A stretch of DNA of 64,000 bases from Methylobacterium sp. J-077 (lineage in GTDB: Bacteria; Pseudomonadota; Alphaproteobacteria; Rhizobiales; Beijerinckiaceae), in contig NZ_JAKSYJ010000152.1 of assembly GCF_022829365.1 (NCBI RefSeq), forward strand, positions 34,700 to 98,699, read 5' to 3'. The position numbers and the translations under genes were made by a program. This document shows positions 1 through 8,856 of the stretch, piece after piece. The notes below the pieces were generated by a model, which was not told the origin of the DNA, did no database searches, and worked only from the letters and a program-made list of their open reading frames with translations. Every line of letters begins with the position of its first letter. Position 1 is the stretch's first letter.

Positions 1-398
1 CCCAGCAGGGCACGACCCTCGTCGTCCTCGACACCGCCGGCAGCTCGGCCGGGCTGGCGCCGACCCTGAAGGACGCGGATTTCGTGCTGATGCCGGTGCG
101 GCCCTCACGCCTCGACATCGTGGCGGCGCGCCCGACCCTCCAGGCCCTGATGAGTCTCGGCCTGCGCGGTCGGTTCGCCCTGGTGCTGAACCAGTGCCCG
201 CCGCCGCCCTCGCCGCGCACCAGCGCCTATGCCACGCAGCTGCGGACGCTGGGGGTGCTGGCCGAGCCGGGCATCATCCACCGGGTCGATCATCAGGACG
301 CCCTGGCGACCGGGCTCGGCGTCACCGAATACGCGCCCGCAAGCCCGGCCGCGGAGGAGATCCGGGCCCTGTGGGCCTGGATCGACGCGAAGATGTAG
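1..398 (+). CDS. ParA-family ATPase, C-terminal part (5' end outside the window)
   Basis: This is the end of a P-loop ATPase of the ParA/MinD/CobQ type. The reading frame is open from base 3 and starts inside the domain: VVLDTAGSSAG is the Walker A-prime/B region (a strand ending in D-T-A-G), and DADFVLMPVRPSRLDI is the usual following segment, as in DxVLiPvqPs. About 131 residues are visible before the TAG stop. Proteins of this type partition plasmids or chromosomes or position protein complexes. No parB-like gene adjoins it on the visible side, so its cargo cannot be told. The ATG at base 84 lies inside the domain and is not the start. Confidence 0.75.
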   Translation, partial: QQGTTLVVLDTAGSSAGLAPTLKDADFVLMPVRPSRLDIVAARPTLQALMSLGLRGRFALVLNQCPPPPSPRTSAYATQLRTLGVLAEPGIIHRVDHQDALATGLGVTEYAPASPAAEEIRALWAWIDAKM

Positions 399-409
399 GC
401 GCCCGACGC

Positions 410-1795
410 TCAGCCCTGAGCGAGCGCCGCCAGGATCCGCGCCCAGGAGCGCGTGCCCTTGTGGAAGCTCGTCAGGTCGTACTTCTCGTTGGGCGAGTGG
501 ATCCGGTCGTCGTCCAGGCCGAAGCCGATCAGCAGCGTGTCGCGGTCCAGCAGCCGCTTGAAGTCGCCGACGATCGGAATCGAGCCGCCGGCGCCCACGG
601 TCACGGCCGGCACGCCCCATTCCTCGGCGAGCGCCGCCTTGGCGGCCCCGAGCTGCGGCATGTCGAAGGGCAGGCTGATCGCCCGCGAGCCCTTGTAGGT
701 GATGACGTCGACTTTACAGTCCGACGGCACCCGCGCGCGCACGAAGGCCTCGAACCGCTCGGCCAGCACCTTCGGGTCCTGGTCGTCCACGAGGCGGAAC
801 GAGATCTTGGCCGAGGCGGTCGAGGCGATCACCGTCTTGGTGCCCTCGCCGGTATAGCCGCCGATGATGCCGTTGGCGTCGCAGGACGGGCGGGACTGCA
901 CCAGCTCGATCGGCATCCGCCCGCGCTCGCCTGCGGGCTCCTTCAGGCCGATCGGCCCGAGCAGCGTCTCGGGGGTCAGCCCCAGGCCGCGCCACTGCTC
1001 CAGCACCTCGGGCGGGCGCTCGTGCACGCCGTCGTAGAAGCCCGGGATCGTCACCCGGCCCTCGGCATCGTGCAGGTCGGCGATGATCTTCGCCAGCACG
1101 TGGATCGGGTTGCGGGCGGCGCCGCCGAAGAAGCCCGAATGCAGGTCGCGGTCGGCGCAGGTGACCTTCACCTCGAAATACGCGAGCCCGCGCAGGGACG
1201 ACGTGATGGCGGGCGTGCGCCGGTCCCACATGCCGGTGTCGCACACGAGCACCACGTCGCAGCCCAGGCGGTCGCGGTTGGCCGCGACCCATTCGGGCAG
1301 GCCCTGCGAGCCGCTCTCCTCGGCGCCCTCGATCAGGATCGTGACGCCGCAGGGCAATTCGCCAGTCATCGCGATATGCGCCCGGCACGCCTCCACGAAG
1401 GTCATGACCTGGCCCTTGTCGTCCGAGGCCCCGCGCCCGACGATTTGTTTGTGACCCTCCGCGTCTGAGGCGATGCGCGGCTCGAAGGGCGGCGTGGTCC
1501 AGAGATTCTCCGGGTCGACCGGCTGCACGTCGTAATGGCCGTAGAACAGCACGTGCGGCGCGCCGGGCTTCGGCTTCGACGCCAGCACCACCGGGTGCAG
1601 CGAGGTGTCCTCCACGGAAGTCTCGAAGCCGAGCGCCGTGAGGTCCTGGGCGAGCCACGCGGCGGCGGCCCGGCAATCGCCGGCATGGGCCGGCTCGGTC
1701 GAGATCGACGGGATGCGCAGGAAGGCGAACAGCCGCTCCAGGGCGTTCTCCAGGTCCGTATCGATGTCGTTGAGGATCGCGTCGAGCGCGGCCAT
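410..1795 (-). CDS. M20 family metallopeptidase (dipeptidase)
   Basis: This is a cytoplasmic di-zinc amidohydrolase of 461 residues in the M20/ArgE-DapE-CPG2 family. The metal-binding elements are in order: GHYDVQPV (metal His and catalytic Asp), GRGASDDKGQ (bridging Asp), EGAEESGS (the catalytic Glu pair), CDTGMW, and a C-terminal IHSPNEKYDL with the last metal His. An inserted dimerisation domain lies between. The length and the HSPNE ending fit the M20 dipeptidases that cleave short peptides. There is no signal peptide. It is transcribed away from the oxidoreductase operon at 2024, leaving a 228-base divergent promoter region. The exact peptide substrate cannot be read from sequence. Confidence 0.9.
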   Translation of the reverse strand: MAALDAILNDIDTDLENALERLFAFLRIPSISTEPAHAGDCRAAAAWLAQDLTALGFETSVEDTSLHPVVLASKPKPGAPHVLFYGHYDVQPVDPENLWTTPPFEPRIASDAEGHKQIVGRGASDDKGQVMTFVEACRAHIAMTGELPCGVTILIEGAEESGSQGLPEWVAANRDRLGCDVVLVCDTGMWDRRTPAITSSLRGLAYFEVKVTCADRDLHSGFFGGAARNPIHVLAKIIADLHDAEGRVTIPGFYDGVHERPPEVLEQWRGLGLTPETLLGPIGLKEPAGERGRMPIELVQSRPSCDANGIIGGYTGEGTKTVIASTASAKISFRLVDDQDPKVLAERFEAFVRARVPSDCKVDVITYKGSRAISLPFDMPQLGAAKAALAEEWGVPAVTVGAGGSIPIVGDFKRLLDRDTLLIGFGLDDDRIHSPNEKYDLTSFHKGTRSWARILAALAQG

Positions 1796-2023
1796 CGGGA
1801 GCTCCGGGATGCGGCGGGGATTTTTTTCGCGACGACAGGGTTAGCCGAGGTGCGGCGGGCGCGGCAACGGCCGAAGAGCCCGACCCTGAGACCGATCGTC
1901 CTCGGAACACGCGCAGATTGGAATGGTTATCGACGGATCTGGCCGCCCGGCCCAGGCCGCTGCAGCCCCAGACTGATCCGTTTCCTATCCGGCCCCGCGG
2001 CCGGCCCAGATCGTGGACACACC

Positions 2024-2548
2024 ATGCTTCTCGAAAAAAGTCCGCCGGTGCGGGCCGATACCGGCCTCGACATCACCCTCACGATCAACGGGCAGCGCCG
2101 CGAACTCACGGTCACGCCCTGGACCACCCTGCTCGATCTCCTGCGCGAACGACTCGACCTCACCGGCACCAAGAAGGGCTGTGACCACGGCCAGTGCGGC
2201 GCCTGCACGGTGCTGGTGAACGGCACCCGGGTGAATGCCTGCCTGACGCTCGCGGTGATGAAGGACGGCGCCGAGATCACCACGGTCGAGGGCCTCGCCG
2301 GCCTCGGCGACCGGGGCGGCAGCAACGCGCTCCATCCGATCCAGGAGGCCTTCATCGAGCATGACGCCTTCCAGTGCGGCTACTGCACGCCGGGCCAGCT
2401 CTGCTCCTCGGTCGGTCTGATGAACGAGGGCCACGCCCACAGCCGAGAGGAGATCCGGGAGGCGATGAGCGGCAACATCTGCCGCTGCGGCGCCTACACG
2501 AACATCGTCGACGCCATCGAGGACGTGATGCAGGGAGCCGCCCGATGA
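2024..2548 (+). CDS. Molybdenum hydroxylase, [2Fe-2S] subunit (PaoA/YagT-like)
   Basis: This is the small electron-transfer subunit (174 aa) of a xanthine dehydrogenase-family enzyme. The N-terminal plant-type ferredoxin cluster uses Cys53, Cys58, Cys61 and Cys73 (CDHGQCGAC then C). The C-terminal helical domain carries the second cluster, CGYCTPGQ and NICRCGAY. ATG 2024 is chosen because it sits just before the domain, whereas the longer open frame upstream is low-complexity. E. coli PaoA begins with a Tat signal; none is visible here, so the complex is predicted to be cytoplasmic. The stop overlaps the next start as ATGA, so the three subunits are translationally coupled. Confidence 0.9.
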   Translation: MLLEKSPPVRADTGLDITLTINGQRRELTVTPWTTLLDLLRERLDLTGTKKGCDHGQCGACTVLVNGTRVNACLTLAVMKDGAEITTVEGLAGLGDRGGSNALHPIQEAFIEHDAFQCGYCTPGQLCSSVGLMNEGHAHSREEIREAMSGNICRCGAYTNIVDAIEDVMQGAAR

Positions 2549-3552
2549 ACCGCTTCGACTATGTCCGCGCCGGCACGGTGGCGGAGGCGGTCCAGGCCTA
2601 CGGGGCGGGCGCGCGGTTCATCGCGGGCGGCACCAACCTGATCGACCTGATGAAGTACGACGTCGAGAAGCCTGGCCGGCTGATCGACATCACCCGCCTG
2701 CCGCTGGACGGCATCGAAGAGCACGACGGCGGCCTCCGGCTCGGGGCGCTCGCGACCAACGCCAAGGTCGCCTACGACGAGCGCGTCGCCGCGCAGTATC
2801 CGCTGCTGCGCAACGCGATCCTGGCCGGAGCCTCGGCACAGCTGCGCAACGCCGCCTCCACGGGCGGCAACCTGCTGCAGCGGACCCGCTGCTACTACTT
2901 TTACGATACGGCCACACCCTGCAACAAGCGTGAGCCCGGCACCGGCTGCCCAGCGATCGGCGGCGTCAACCGCATCCACGCGATCTTCGGGGCGAGCGAG
3001 AGCTGCATCGCCACCCACCCGTCCGACATGTGCGTCGCCCTGGCAGCGCTCGAGGCCACGGTTCGGGTGAGCGGCCCCGGCGGCGAGCGGACGATCCCGT
3101 TCGCGGATTTCCACCGCCTGCCGGGGAACACCCCAGAGCAGGATACCAACCTCGCCCCCGGTGAGATCGTCGTCTCGGTGGACCTGCCCGAGAGCAGGTT
3201 CCCGCAGCACTACACCTACCTGAAGCTGCGCGACCGGCTGTCCTACGCCTTCGCGCTGGTCTCGGTGGCGGCCGGCGTCGAGCTCGACGGCGACACCATC
3301 AAGACCGCCCGGCTGGCGCTCGGCGGCGTCGCCCACAAGCCGTGGCGGAACCGCGCGGCCGAGGCACTGCTGGAGGGCAAGCCCGCCACCCGCGAGAGCT
3401 TCCAGCAGGCGGCCGACCTCATCGTGTCCGAGGCCAAGCCGCAATCGGCCAACGGCTTCAAGATCGACCTCGCCCGGCGCGCCATCGTGCGCGGCCTCGA
3501 ACAGGCCGCTGCCGGCACGCCCCAGTCGCTCAGCGACAAGCGCATCCAGTAG
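2545..3552 (+). CDS. Molybdenum hydroxylase, FAD subunit with extra iron-sulfur site (PaoB/YagS-like)
   Basis: This is the flavin subunit (335 aa) of the oxidoreductase. It has the FAD-binding FIAGGTNL loop (about residues 26-33), the NAASTGGNL segment (about 102-110) and a CO dehydrogenase flavoprotein C-terminal domain. An insertion after the second FAD segment contains Cys116, Cys126, Cys135 and Cys154 (QRTRCYYF, PCNKREPGTGC, ESC). This arrangement is known from the PaoB/YagS group, where it holds a [4Fe-4S] cluster not found in ordinary xanthine dehydrogenases. It starts inside the previous stop codon and is followed 8 bases later by the large subunit. Confidence 0.9.
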   Translation: MNRFDYVRAGTVAEAVQAYGAGARFIAGGTNLIDLMKYDVEKPGRLIDITRLPLDGIEEHDGGLRLGALATNAKVAYDERVAAQYPLLRNAILAGASAQLRNAASTGGNLLQRTRCYYFYDTATPCNKREPGTGCPAIGGVNRIHAIFGASESCIATHPSDMCVALAALEATVRVSGPGGERTIPFADFHRLPGNTPEQDTNLAPGEIVVSVDLPESRFPQHYTYLKLRDRLSYAFALVSVAAGVELDGDTIKTARLALGGVAHKPWRNRAAEALLEGKPATRESFQQAADLIVSEAKPQSANGFKIDLARRAIVRGLEQAAAGTPQSLSDKRIQ

Positions 3553-3560
3553 GCATTCCG

Positions 3561-5813
3561 ATGACCCAGACCTTCAGCTCCACCGGCCACGACACCTTCG
3601 TCGGCAGCCCACGCAGCCGCATCGACGGACCCGCCAAGGTCACCGGCCTGGCCAAATACGCGGGCGAGTTCGCCGCCCCGGACCTCGCCTACGGCACCGT
3701 CGTGTCGAGTGCCATCGCCAAGGGCCGGATCGCGGCGATCGATTCCGCGGCCGCGGAAGCCGTGCCGGGCGTTCTCAAGGTGATCACCCACGAGAACCGG
3801 CCGCGCACCGCGTGGCGGGACAAGAACTTCCAGGACGCGGTGGCGCCCCCCGGCTCGCCGTTCCGCGCCCTCTACGACGACCTGATCGTCTATAGCGGCC
3901 AGCCGGTCGCCCTGGTGGTGGCCGAGGATTTCGAGACCGCGCGCTACGCCGCCTCGCTGATCCAGGTCCGCTACGAGGCCCAGGAGCCCGTCACCGACCT
4001 CAAGGCCGCGCGCGGCGACGCCTACGATCCGCCCAAGAAGCGCGAGGGCATCAAGCCGCCGCCGAAGCCGTGGGGCGACGCCGACCAGGCATTGGGCCGC
4101 GCGCCGATCCGCGTGCAGGGCGCCTACAGCCTCGCCAACGAGCACCACAATCCGATGGAGCCGCACGCCACGACGGTGGTGGTGGAGGCGGACGGGACCT
4201 ACACGGTCTACGACAAGATCCAGGGCGTCTCGAACAGCCACCAGTATCTCGCCAACGTGTTCGGCCTGAAACCCGACCAGGTGCGGGTGCTCAACCCCTA
4301 TCTCGGTGGCGGCTTCGGCTCGGGCCTGCGCCCGCAATACCAGGCCTTCCTGGCGATGCTGGCCGCCCAGGAGCTGAAGCGCTCGGTCCGGGTGACCCTG
4401 ACCCGCGACCAGATGTGGTCCTTCACCTACCGGGGCGAGGCCCTGCAGGCTGTCTCCCTCGGCGCAGAGCCGGACGGCACCCTGACGGCGCTCCGGCACG
4501 ACGCCGTGCAGGGCACCTCCCATTACGAGGATTACCAGGAGGTGATCGTCAACTGGTCGGGGGTACTCTACCGCTGCGATAACGTCGCCCTGACCTACCG
4601 GATCGCCAAGCTCGACACCGCCACCCCGGGCGACATGCGCGCGCCCGGCGCCGTCACCGGCGTCTTCGCCATCGAGACCGCGATGGACGAGCTGGCCTAC
4701 GCGACCGGGATGGACCCGATCGCGCTGCGGCTGAAGAACTACGCGGACTCGGACGCCACCGCCGAGGGCAAGCCGTTCGGCTCCAAGGAGCTGAAGGCCT
4801 GCTTCACGCAGGGCGCCGAGCGCTTCGGCTGGTCCAAGCGCAGCCCCGAGCCGCGCTCCATGCGCGAGGGCCGCGAGCTCGTCGGCTGGGGCGTCGCCAC
4901 CGGCGTCTGGGAATCGATGATGATGCAGTCGAACGCCATCGCGACGCTGACCGCCGACGGCCACCTGACGGTGGGCAACTCGACCGGCGACATCGGCACC
5001 GGCACCTACACGATCCTGACCCAGATCGCCGCCGACACCCTCGGCCTGCCCATGGAGTCGGTCACGACCAAGCTCGGCGACACGCGCCTGCCCGAGGCGC
5101 CGGTCGCCGGCGGGTCCTGGACCGCGGCCTCCTCCGGCACCGCCGTGATGAAGGCCTGCCGCAATGTCGGCGCGCAGGTGTTCAAGCTGGCCCGCGGGCT
5201 GGAGAACTCGCCGCTGGCCAATGTCGACTTCGACCGCGCCGTGTTCGCGGACGGCCGCATTTCGGTAGCCGGCGATCCCGGCCGCAGCGTCTCGCTGGTC
5301 GAGGTGATGCGGGCCGCCGGTGTCGACAAGCTCGAGGCGGTCGAGGAGGCCGGGCCGGACAAGGATTTCAACGAGACCTACCAGGCCTACACCCACGGGG
5401 CGATCTTCGTGGAGGTAAAGGTCGACGAGGAGCTGGGCCAGGTCCGGCTCACCCGGGTGGTCTCGGCGATCGCGGCCGGCAAGATCCTGAACCCCAAGAC
5501 TGCGCGCAGCCAGATCCTCGGCGGCGTGGTCATGGGGATCGGCTCGGCGCTCGAAGAGGAGTCGATGCTCGACCACCGCTTCGGCCGGTTCATGAACCAC
5601 AACCTCGGCGAGTATCACGTGCCCGTCCATGCCGACATCTACGACATCGACGTGATCTTCGTGGACGAGGAGGACAAGGCCAATCCGCTGGGTGTGAAGG
5701 GCCTGGGCGAGATCGGCATCGTCGGCACCGCGGCGGCGATCACCAACGCCGTGTTCCACGCCACCGGCAAGCGCGTGCGCGACCTGCCGATCACCATCGA
5801 CAAGCTGCTGTGA
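3561..5813 (+). CDS. Molybdenum hydroxylase, large molybdopterin subunit (PaoC/YagR-like)
   Basis: This is the catalytic subunit (750 aa), which binds molybdopterin cytosine dinucleotide and oxidises an aldehyde or heteroaromatic substrate with water as the oxygen source. Visible signatures are the N-terminal SRIDGPAKVTGLAKYAGEF domain, the glycine-rich YLGGGFGSGL loop, RAPGAVTG, and GVKGLGEIG near the C-terminus, whose Glu717 is the expected catalytic base. ATG 3561 is 8 bases after the FAD subunit. No XdhC/PaoD-type cofactor-insertion chaperone follows; the operon ends at a parS-like palindrome and a terminator. An aldehyde oxidase role is inferred from the PaoABC subunit pattern; the substrate is unknown. 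Confidence 0.9.
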   Translation: MTQTFSSTGHDTFVGSPRSRIDGPAKVTGLAKYAGEFAAPDLAYGTVVSSAIAKGRIAAIDSAAAEAVPGVLKVITHENRPRTAWRDKNFQDAVAPPGSPFRALYDDLIVYSGQPVALVVAEDFETARYAASLIQVRYEAQEPVTDLKAARGDAYDPPKKREGIKPPPKPWGDADQALGRAPIRVQGAYSLANEHHNPMEPHATTVVVEADGTYTVYDKIQGVSNSHQYLANVFGLKPDQVRVLNPYLGGGFGSGLRPQYQAFLAMLAAQELKRSVRVTLTRDQMWSFTYRGEALQAVSLGAEPDGTLTALRHDAVQGTSHYEDYQEVIVNWSGVLYRCDNVALTYRIAKLDTATPGDMRAPGAVTGVFAIETAMDELAYATGMDPIALRLKNYADSDATAEGKPFGSKELKACFTQGAERFGWSKRSPEPRSMREGRELVGWGVATGVWESMMMQSNAIATLTADGHLTVGNSTGDIGTGTYTILTQIAADTLGLPMESVTTKLGDTRLPEAPVAGGSWTAASSGTAVMKACRNVGAQVFKLARGLENSPLANVDFDRAVFADGRISVAGDPGRSVSLVEVMRAAGVDKLEAVEEAGPDKDFNETYQAYTHGAIFVEVKVDEELGQVRLTRVVSAIAAGKILNPKTARSQILGGVVMGIGSALEEESMLDHRFGRFMNHNLGEYHVPVHADIYDIDVIFVDEEDKANPLGVKGLGEIGIVGTAAAITNAVFHATGKRVRDLPITIDKLL

Positions 5814-5827
5814 GAACGGGTGGCCGA

Positions 5828-5843
5828 TGTTTCACGGGAAACA
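5828..5843. promoter_or_regulatory. parS-like site (ParB-binding palindrome), copy 1
   Basis: The 16 bases TGTTTCACGGGAAACA differ at one position from the widely conserved chromosomal parS TGTTTCACGTGAAACA. Symmetry extends outward, so 11 of 12 base pairs match across 5824-5847. It lies in a gap between genes and has no T-run, so it does not look like a terminator. A second site of the form TGTTTCnCGnGAAACA occurs at 15939. Confidence 0.55.
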
Positions 5844-5877
5844 TCGGCTGCATCCGGGACCCATGATCCGGTACAGG

Positions 5878-5908
5878 AAGGCCGCCGCACCCCCGTGCGG
5901 CGGCCTTT
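5878..5908 (+). terminator. Rho-independent terminator of the molybdenum hydroxylase operon
   Basis: A perfect 13-bp stem (AAGGCCGCCGCAC with GTGCGGCGGCCTT) closes a four-base loop and ends in TTT. It sits 65 bases after the large-subunit stop and just before the GTG of the next gene. Confidence 0.75.
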
Positions 5909-5923
5909 CCGCGCGAGACCCCC

Positions 5924-6361
5924 GTGAGCCACCTCCTGCGATCCTGGCGCTTCTGGGCGCTCGCCGCCGCCGGCTTCGCGGCGCTGACCGCGATCCTCGC
6001 CAAGGTCGGGGTCACGGGCGTGCAGTCGGATGTCGCGACCTTCGTGCGCACCCTGGTGATCGTCGCCTTCGCGGGGGCGATCGTGGTCGGCTCCGGCCAG
6101 ACCGGAGGGCTCGTGCAGATCTCCGGCCGCAGCCTGGTGTTCCTGATCCTGTCGGGGCTCGCCACCGGGGCGTCCTGGCTGTGCTATTTCCGGGCGCTGT
6201 CGCTCGGGGATGCGGCCCGGGTCGCGCCGCTGGACAAGCTCAGCGTCGTGCTGGTCGCGCTCCTCGGGACCAGCCTGCTCGGCGAGACCCTGAGCCTTGC
6301 GGCCTGGGCCGGCGTCGCGCTGATCGCCGCTGGGGCCGCCCTGGTCGCCTCGGGCTGGTGA
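5924..6361 (+). CDS. EamA/DMT-type membrane protein (single-domain half-transporter)
   Basis: This is a 145-residue inner-membrane protein with about five hydrophobic helices, matching one EamA repeat of the drug/metabolite transporter superfamily. It has the typical FWALAAAGFAALTAILAKVGV opening, a YFRALSLGDAARVAPLDK segment with the conserved Pro and Lys, and an LLGETLSLAAWAGVALIAAGAAL ending. Full-length relatives have two such repeats in about 300 residues; single-repeat members work as dimers. The start is GTG, 16 bases after the preceding terminator hairpin. The substrate is unknown. Confidence 0.8.
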   Translation: MSHLLRSWRFWALAAAGFAALTAILAKVGVTGVQSDVATFVRTLVIVAFAGAIVVGSGQTGGLVQISGRSLVFLILSGLATGASWLCYFRALSLGDAARVAPLDKLSVVLVALLGTSLLGETLSLAAWAGVALIAAGAALVASGW

Positions 6362-6444
6362 TCGTCGCGCGCGATGCGCGCCGGCGTACCGATCCGTTTA
6401 CCGGTCGGGCGCATCGTGGTGGTCTCTTGCGCAGGAGACCTTCC

Positions 6445-6600
6445 ATGGAAGCGGTCTATCGCGGCTTCGAGACCTCGCTGATCGGTCTCGCCCTCTGCCT
6501 CGGCCTCGGCGCTTGCCTCATGCTCGGCACCAGGCCGGCGGCGGGCGACGGGCTGGCCGTCACCCTGCCGATGCTCTCCGTGACGCTCGGCGGTCCCTGA
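6445..6600 (+). CDS. Small hydrophobic protein, unknown function
   Basis: This is a 51-residue frame with a good ribosome site (AGGAGA seven to eight bases before the ATG). Residues 10-28 form one hydrophobic stretch (SLIGLALCLGLGACLMLG), so it could be a membrane anchor or a weak lipoprotein-like signal. I do not recognise a family. It lies between the EamA protein and the convergent GST gene. Confidence 0.4.
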   Translation: MEAVYRGFETSLIGLALCLGLGACLMLGTRPAAGDGLAVTLPMLSVTLGGP

Positions 6601-6609
6601 GCCGGCGCC

Positions 6610-7290
6610 TTACGCCCTGCGCTGGGTCGCGCGGAACATGAAGGCGCGCGCCTCGTCGTCCATCTCGGCCTTGAACGCGTGCTTGTCCTTCAGCGCCTGC
6701 GCGGCCTGAGCGGCCGGGCGGGCGTTGATCGCGTCGAGGTGACGCTTGACGTTCGGCAGGCCCGCGAAGGCCTCCTCGCCCAGCACGAACGGCACCATCC
6801 GGGCCCAGCCCCACACCGCCATGTCGACGATCGTGTAGGTCTCGCCCAGAACGTAGGCGTGGTCCGCGAGCCGCTGGTTCAGGATGTCCCAGTGGCGGCG
6901 CGCCTCGAACGCGTAGCGCTCCTTGGCATAAGCGCCGCCGTCGGGGGCGAAGTGGCGCAAGTGGACGCATTGGCCGGAGAACGGCCCGAGGCCGGTGGCG
7001 ACGAACATCAGCCAGGACAGCATCTCGCCCCGCACCGGCTCGCCCTCGGGCAGGAACTGGCCGGTCTTGCCCGCGAGGTAGAGCAGGATCGCGTTCGAAT
7101 CGAACACCGTCACGTCGCCGTCGACGATCGTCGGCACCTTCGCGTTCGGGTTGAGCGCCGTATAGGCGGGATCGAACTGCTCGCCCTTGCGCGGATCCAC
7201 CGGCACCGGCTCGTAGGGCAGGCCCATCTCCTCCAGGCAGAGGGCCACCTTCATCGGGTTGGGGCTGAGATTGTAGAAGAATCGAATCAC
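6610..7290 (-). CDS. Glutathione S-transferase
   Basis: This is a cytoplasmic GST of 226 residues. The N-terminal thioredoxin-fold half has FFYNLSPNPMKVALCLEEMGLPYE and the cis-proline and gamma-Glu binding segment NAKVPTIVDGDVTVFDSNAILLYLA, which contacts glutathione. The C-terminal helical half contains the N-capping TIVDMAVWGW motif. The Ser/Asn-rich N-terminus suggests a serine- or cysteine-type bacterial GST rather than the tyrosine type. It probably detoxifies electrophiles; the specific substrate is not evident. It stands alone between convergent and co-directional neighbours. Confidence 0.88.
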   Translation of the reverse strand: MIRFFYNLSPNPMKVALCLEEMGLPYEPVPVDPRKGEQFDPAYTALNPNAKVPTIVDGDVTVFDSNAILLYLAGKTGQFLPEGEPVRGEMLSWLMFVATGLGPFSGQCVHLRHFAPDGGAYAKERYAFEARRHWDILNQRLADHAYVLGETYTIVDMAVWGWARMVPFVLGEEAFAGLPNVKRHLDAINARPAAQAAQALKDKHAFKAEMDDEARAFMFRATQRRA

Positions 7291-7363
7291 GGCGCTCTCC
7301 CTGAACGGCCCCGAACGGTTGCCTGCGGGCCGAGCCCGCGCAAGCCGCGCCGATGCGGAGCGG

Positions 7364-8851
7364 CTATTCCACCACGATCTTGTAGCTGCGGCCCGGCACC
7401 AGGGCGGCGCCGCGCTCCAGGCCGTTGAGGACCAGGAACCGGTCCAGCGCCCGGTCCGGCACCGCCATGCGGCGGGCCAGCTCCTCCGCGCTGGGCGAGC
7501 CGGCCTGGACCACCTGCAGGCGCAGGGGCCGCAGCACCGCCTCCTCGGGGCTGATCGACCCGAGGCTGGCGATCCAGGGCCGGAAGGCGGGATCCGGGTC
7601 GGTGGCGCCTTTGGCAGCCATGATCATCCGGAAGGTCGCGTCGCCGATCCGGATCGCCGCCAGCCGGAAGGTCCAATCCTTGCCGCGCGACAGCGCGAGG
7701 GCCGCCGGGTGGCCGCCGACCTCGCGGGTCTCGAACCCGGCCGGGTCGAGGGCGTCGTTCCAGCTGCCCTTCAGGGCCGCGTCGAGGGGCTGGCCGTCCT
7801 TGGCCTCGATCTGGTCGAACAGCAGGCGCCGGTTGCCGTCCGGGGTGGTGCCGAGCACGGCCGAGCGGGTGTTCTCCAGGACGAACCCGTCCGGCACGTC
7901 GAAGGCGATGCCGAGCCCGGGATGCACGAAGCGGTGGCCGCGTACCGCGCCGTCGCGCGGGTTGTCGCCGTACGGGAGCCCGTCCACCGCGGCGAGGTAG
8001 GCGGCGCGGTCGTCGGCGCCGATGCCCGGCGCCCCGATCCGGCGCGCCGCCCGGGTGACCTGGGTGATGCGCTCGGCGGTGCCCGGATGGGTCGCCAGCA
8101 TGTCGGGCTCGCCGGTGCCGCCGCTGCCGGCCTTCAGGTTGGTCGAGCGGTTGAGCGCGGTCAGGAAGCGGCCGGCCGCGAACGGGTCGTAGCCGGCCTT
8201 GGCGAGGGTGCGCACCCCGGTGGCGTCCGCCTCCAGCTCCTGCTCCCGGGAGAACCGAGCCAGCGCGAAGCGGGACTGGTGCTGCAGCTGCGCGCCGGTA
8301 TCGGGATCGTTCAGGACGTCGGCCACGACCCGGCTGACCAGCGCCGAGCGCAGCTCCAGCTCGCTCCGGGCGGTGGCGTGGTTGAGGGTCACGTGCGCCA
8401 TCTCGTGGGCGAGCACGGCGGCCACCTCGGAGGTGTCGCTCGCCAGGGCCACCAGCCCGCGGGTGACGTAGAGCCGTCCGTTCGGCAGCGCGAAGGCGTT
8501 GACGACGGGCGAATCGAGCAGCGTCACCGCGTAGGTCTGGTCCGGGCGCTCGCTGGCCTTTACCAGCCGGTCCGTCACCTCCGTGAGCATCCGCATCACG
8601 TTGGGCGCACGGACCTCGCCCCCGAACGAGGCCACGAGCTTGAGGTGGTCGGCATCGGCGGCGCGCTCGCGCCCGGTGGTGCGCGGCGCCTCCGCGGGCA
8701 CCCGGACCACGGCCGGAATCGCCGGGCCGGCGGCCTGGTCGGCCACGCAGGCGCCGAGGGCGGCAGCCAGAAGGCTCGCCCCGGCACAGGCCGATGCCAC
8801 GCCGCGCAGGCGTCCGCCCATCACCCGAAATCGCTCCGTGATCCCGCTCAT
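7364..8851 (-). CDS. M48 family zinc metalloprotease, lipoprotein
   Basis: This is a predicted membrane-anchored protease (495 aa). A signal segment ends in an LGAC lipobox at residues 32-35. The M48 domain carries HEMAH at 149-153, the zinc-binding and catalytic motif, with the third ligand in EQELEADATG. The C-terminal 45 residues (SAEELARRM to YKIVVE) resemble a LysM-like fold seen in related proteins. ATG 8851 lies 5 bases after the stop of the upstream nuclease-like gene, so the two are probably co-transcribed; ATG 8821 is an alternative start. BepA/LoiP-type relatives process outer-membrane proteins, so envelope quality control is the likely role. Confidence 0.85.
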   Translation of the reverse strand: MSGITERFRVMGGRLRGVASACAGASLLAAALGACVADQAAGPAIPAVVRVPAEAPRTTGRERAADADHLKLVASFGGEVRAPNVMRMLTEVTDRLVKASERPDQTYAVTLLDSPVVNAFALPNGRLYVTRGLVALASDTSEVAAVLAHEMAHVTLNHATARSELELRSALVSRVVADVLNDPDTGAQLQHQSRFALARFSREQELEADATGVRTLAKAGYDPFAAGRFLTALNRSTNLKAGSGGTGEPDMLATHPGTAERITQVTRAARRIGAPGIGADDRAAYLAAVDGLPYGDNPRDGAVRGHRFVHPGLGIAFDVPDGFVLENTRSAVLGTTPDGNRRLLFDQIEAKDGQPLDAALKGSWNDALDPAGFETREVGGHPAALALSRGKDWTFRLAAIRIGDATFRMIMAAKGATDPDPAFRPWIASLGSISPEEAVLRPLRLQVVQAGSPSAEELARRMAVPDRALDRFLVLNGLERGAALVPGRSYKIVVE

Positions 8852-8856
8852 CGCGA

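Noticed and set aside
3243..5759. 838-codon minus-strand open frame opposite the molybdenum hydroxylase genes
   Set aside because: It lies antisense to three clearly recognised subunits, has no family motifs and is rich in Arg, Gly, Ala and His, as expected from high-GC shadow frames.
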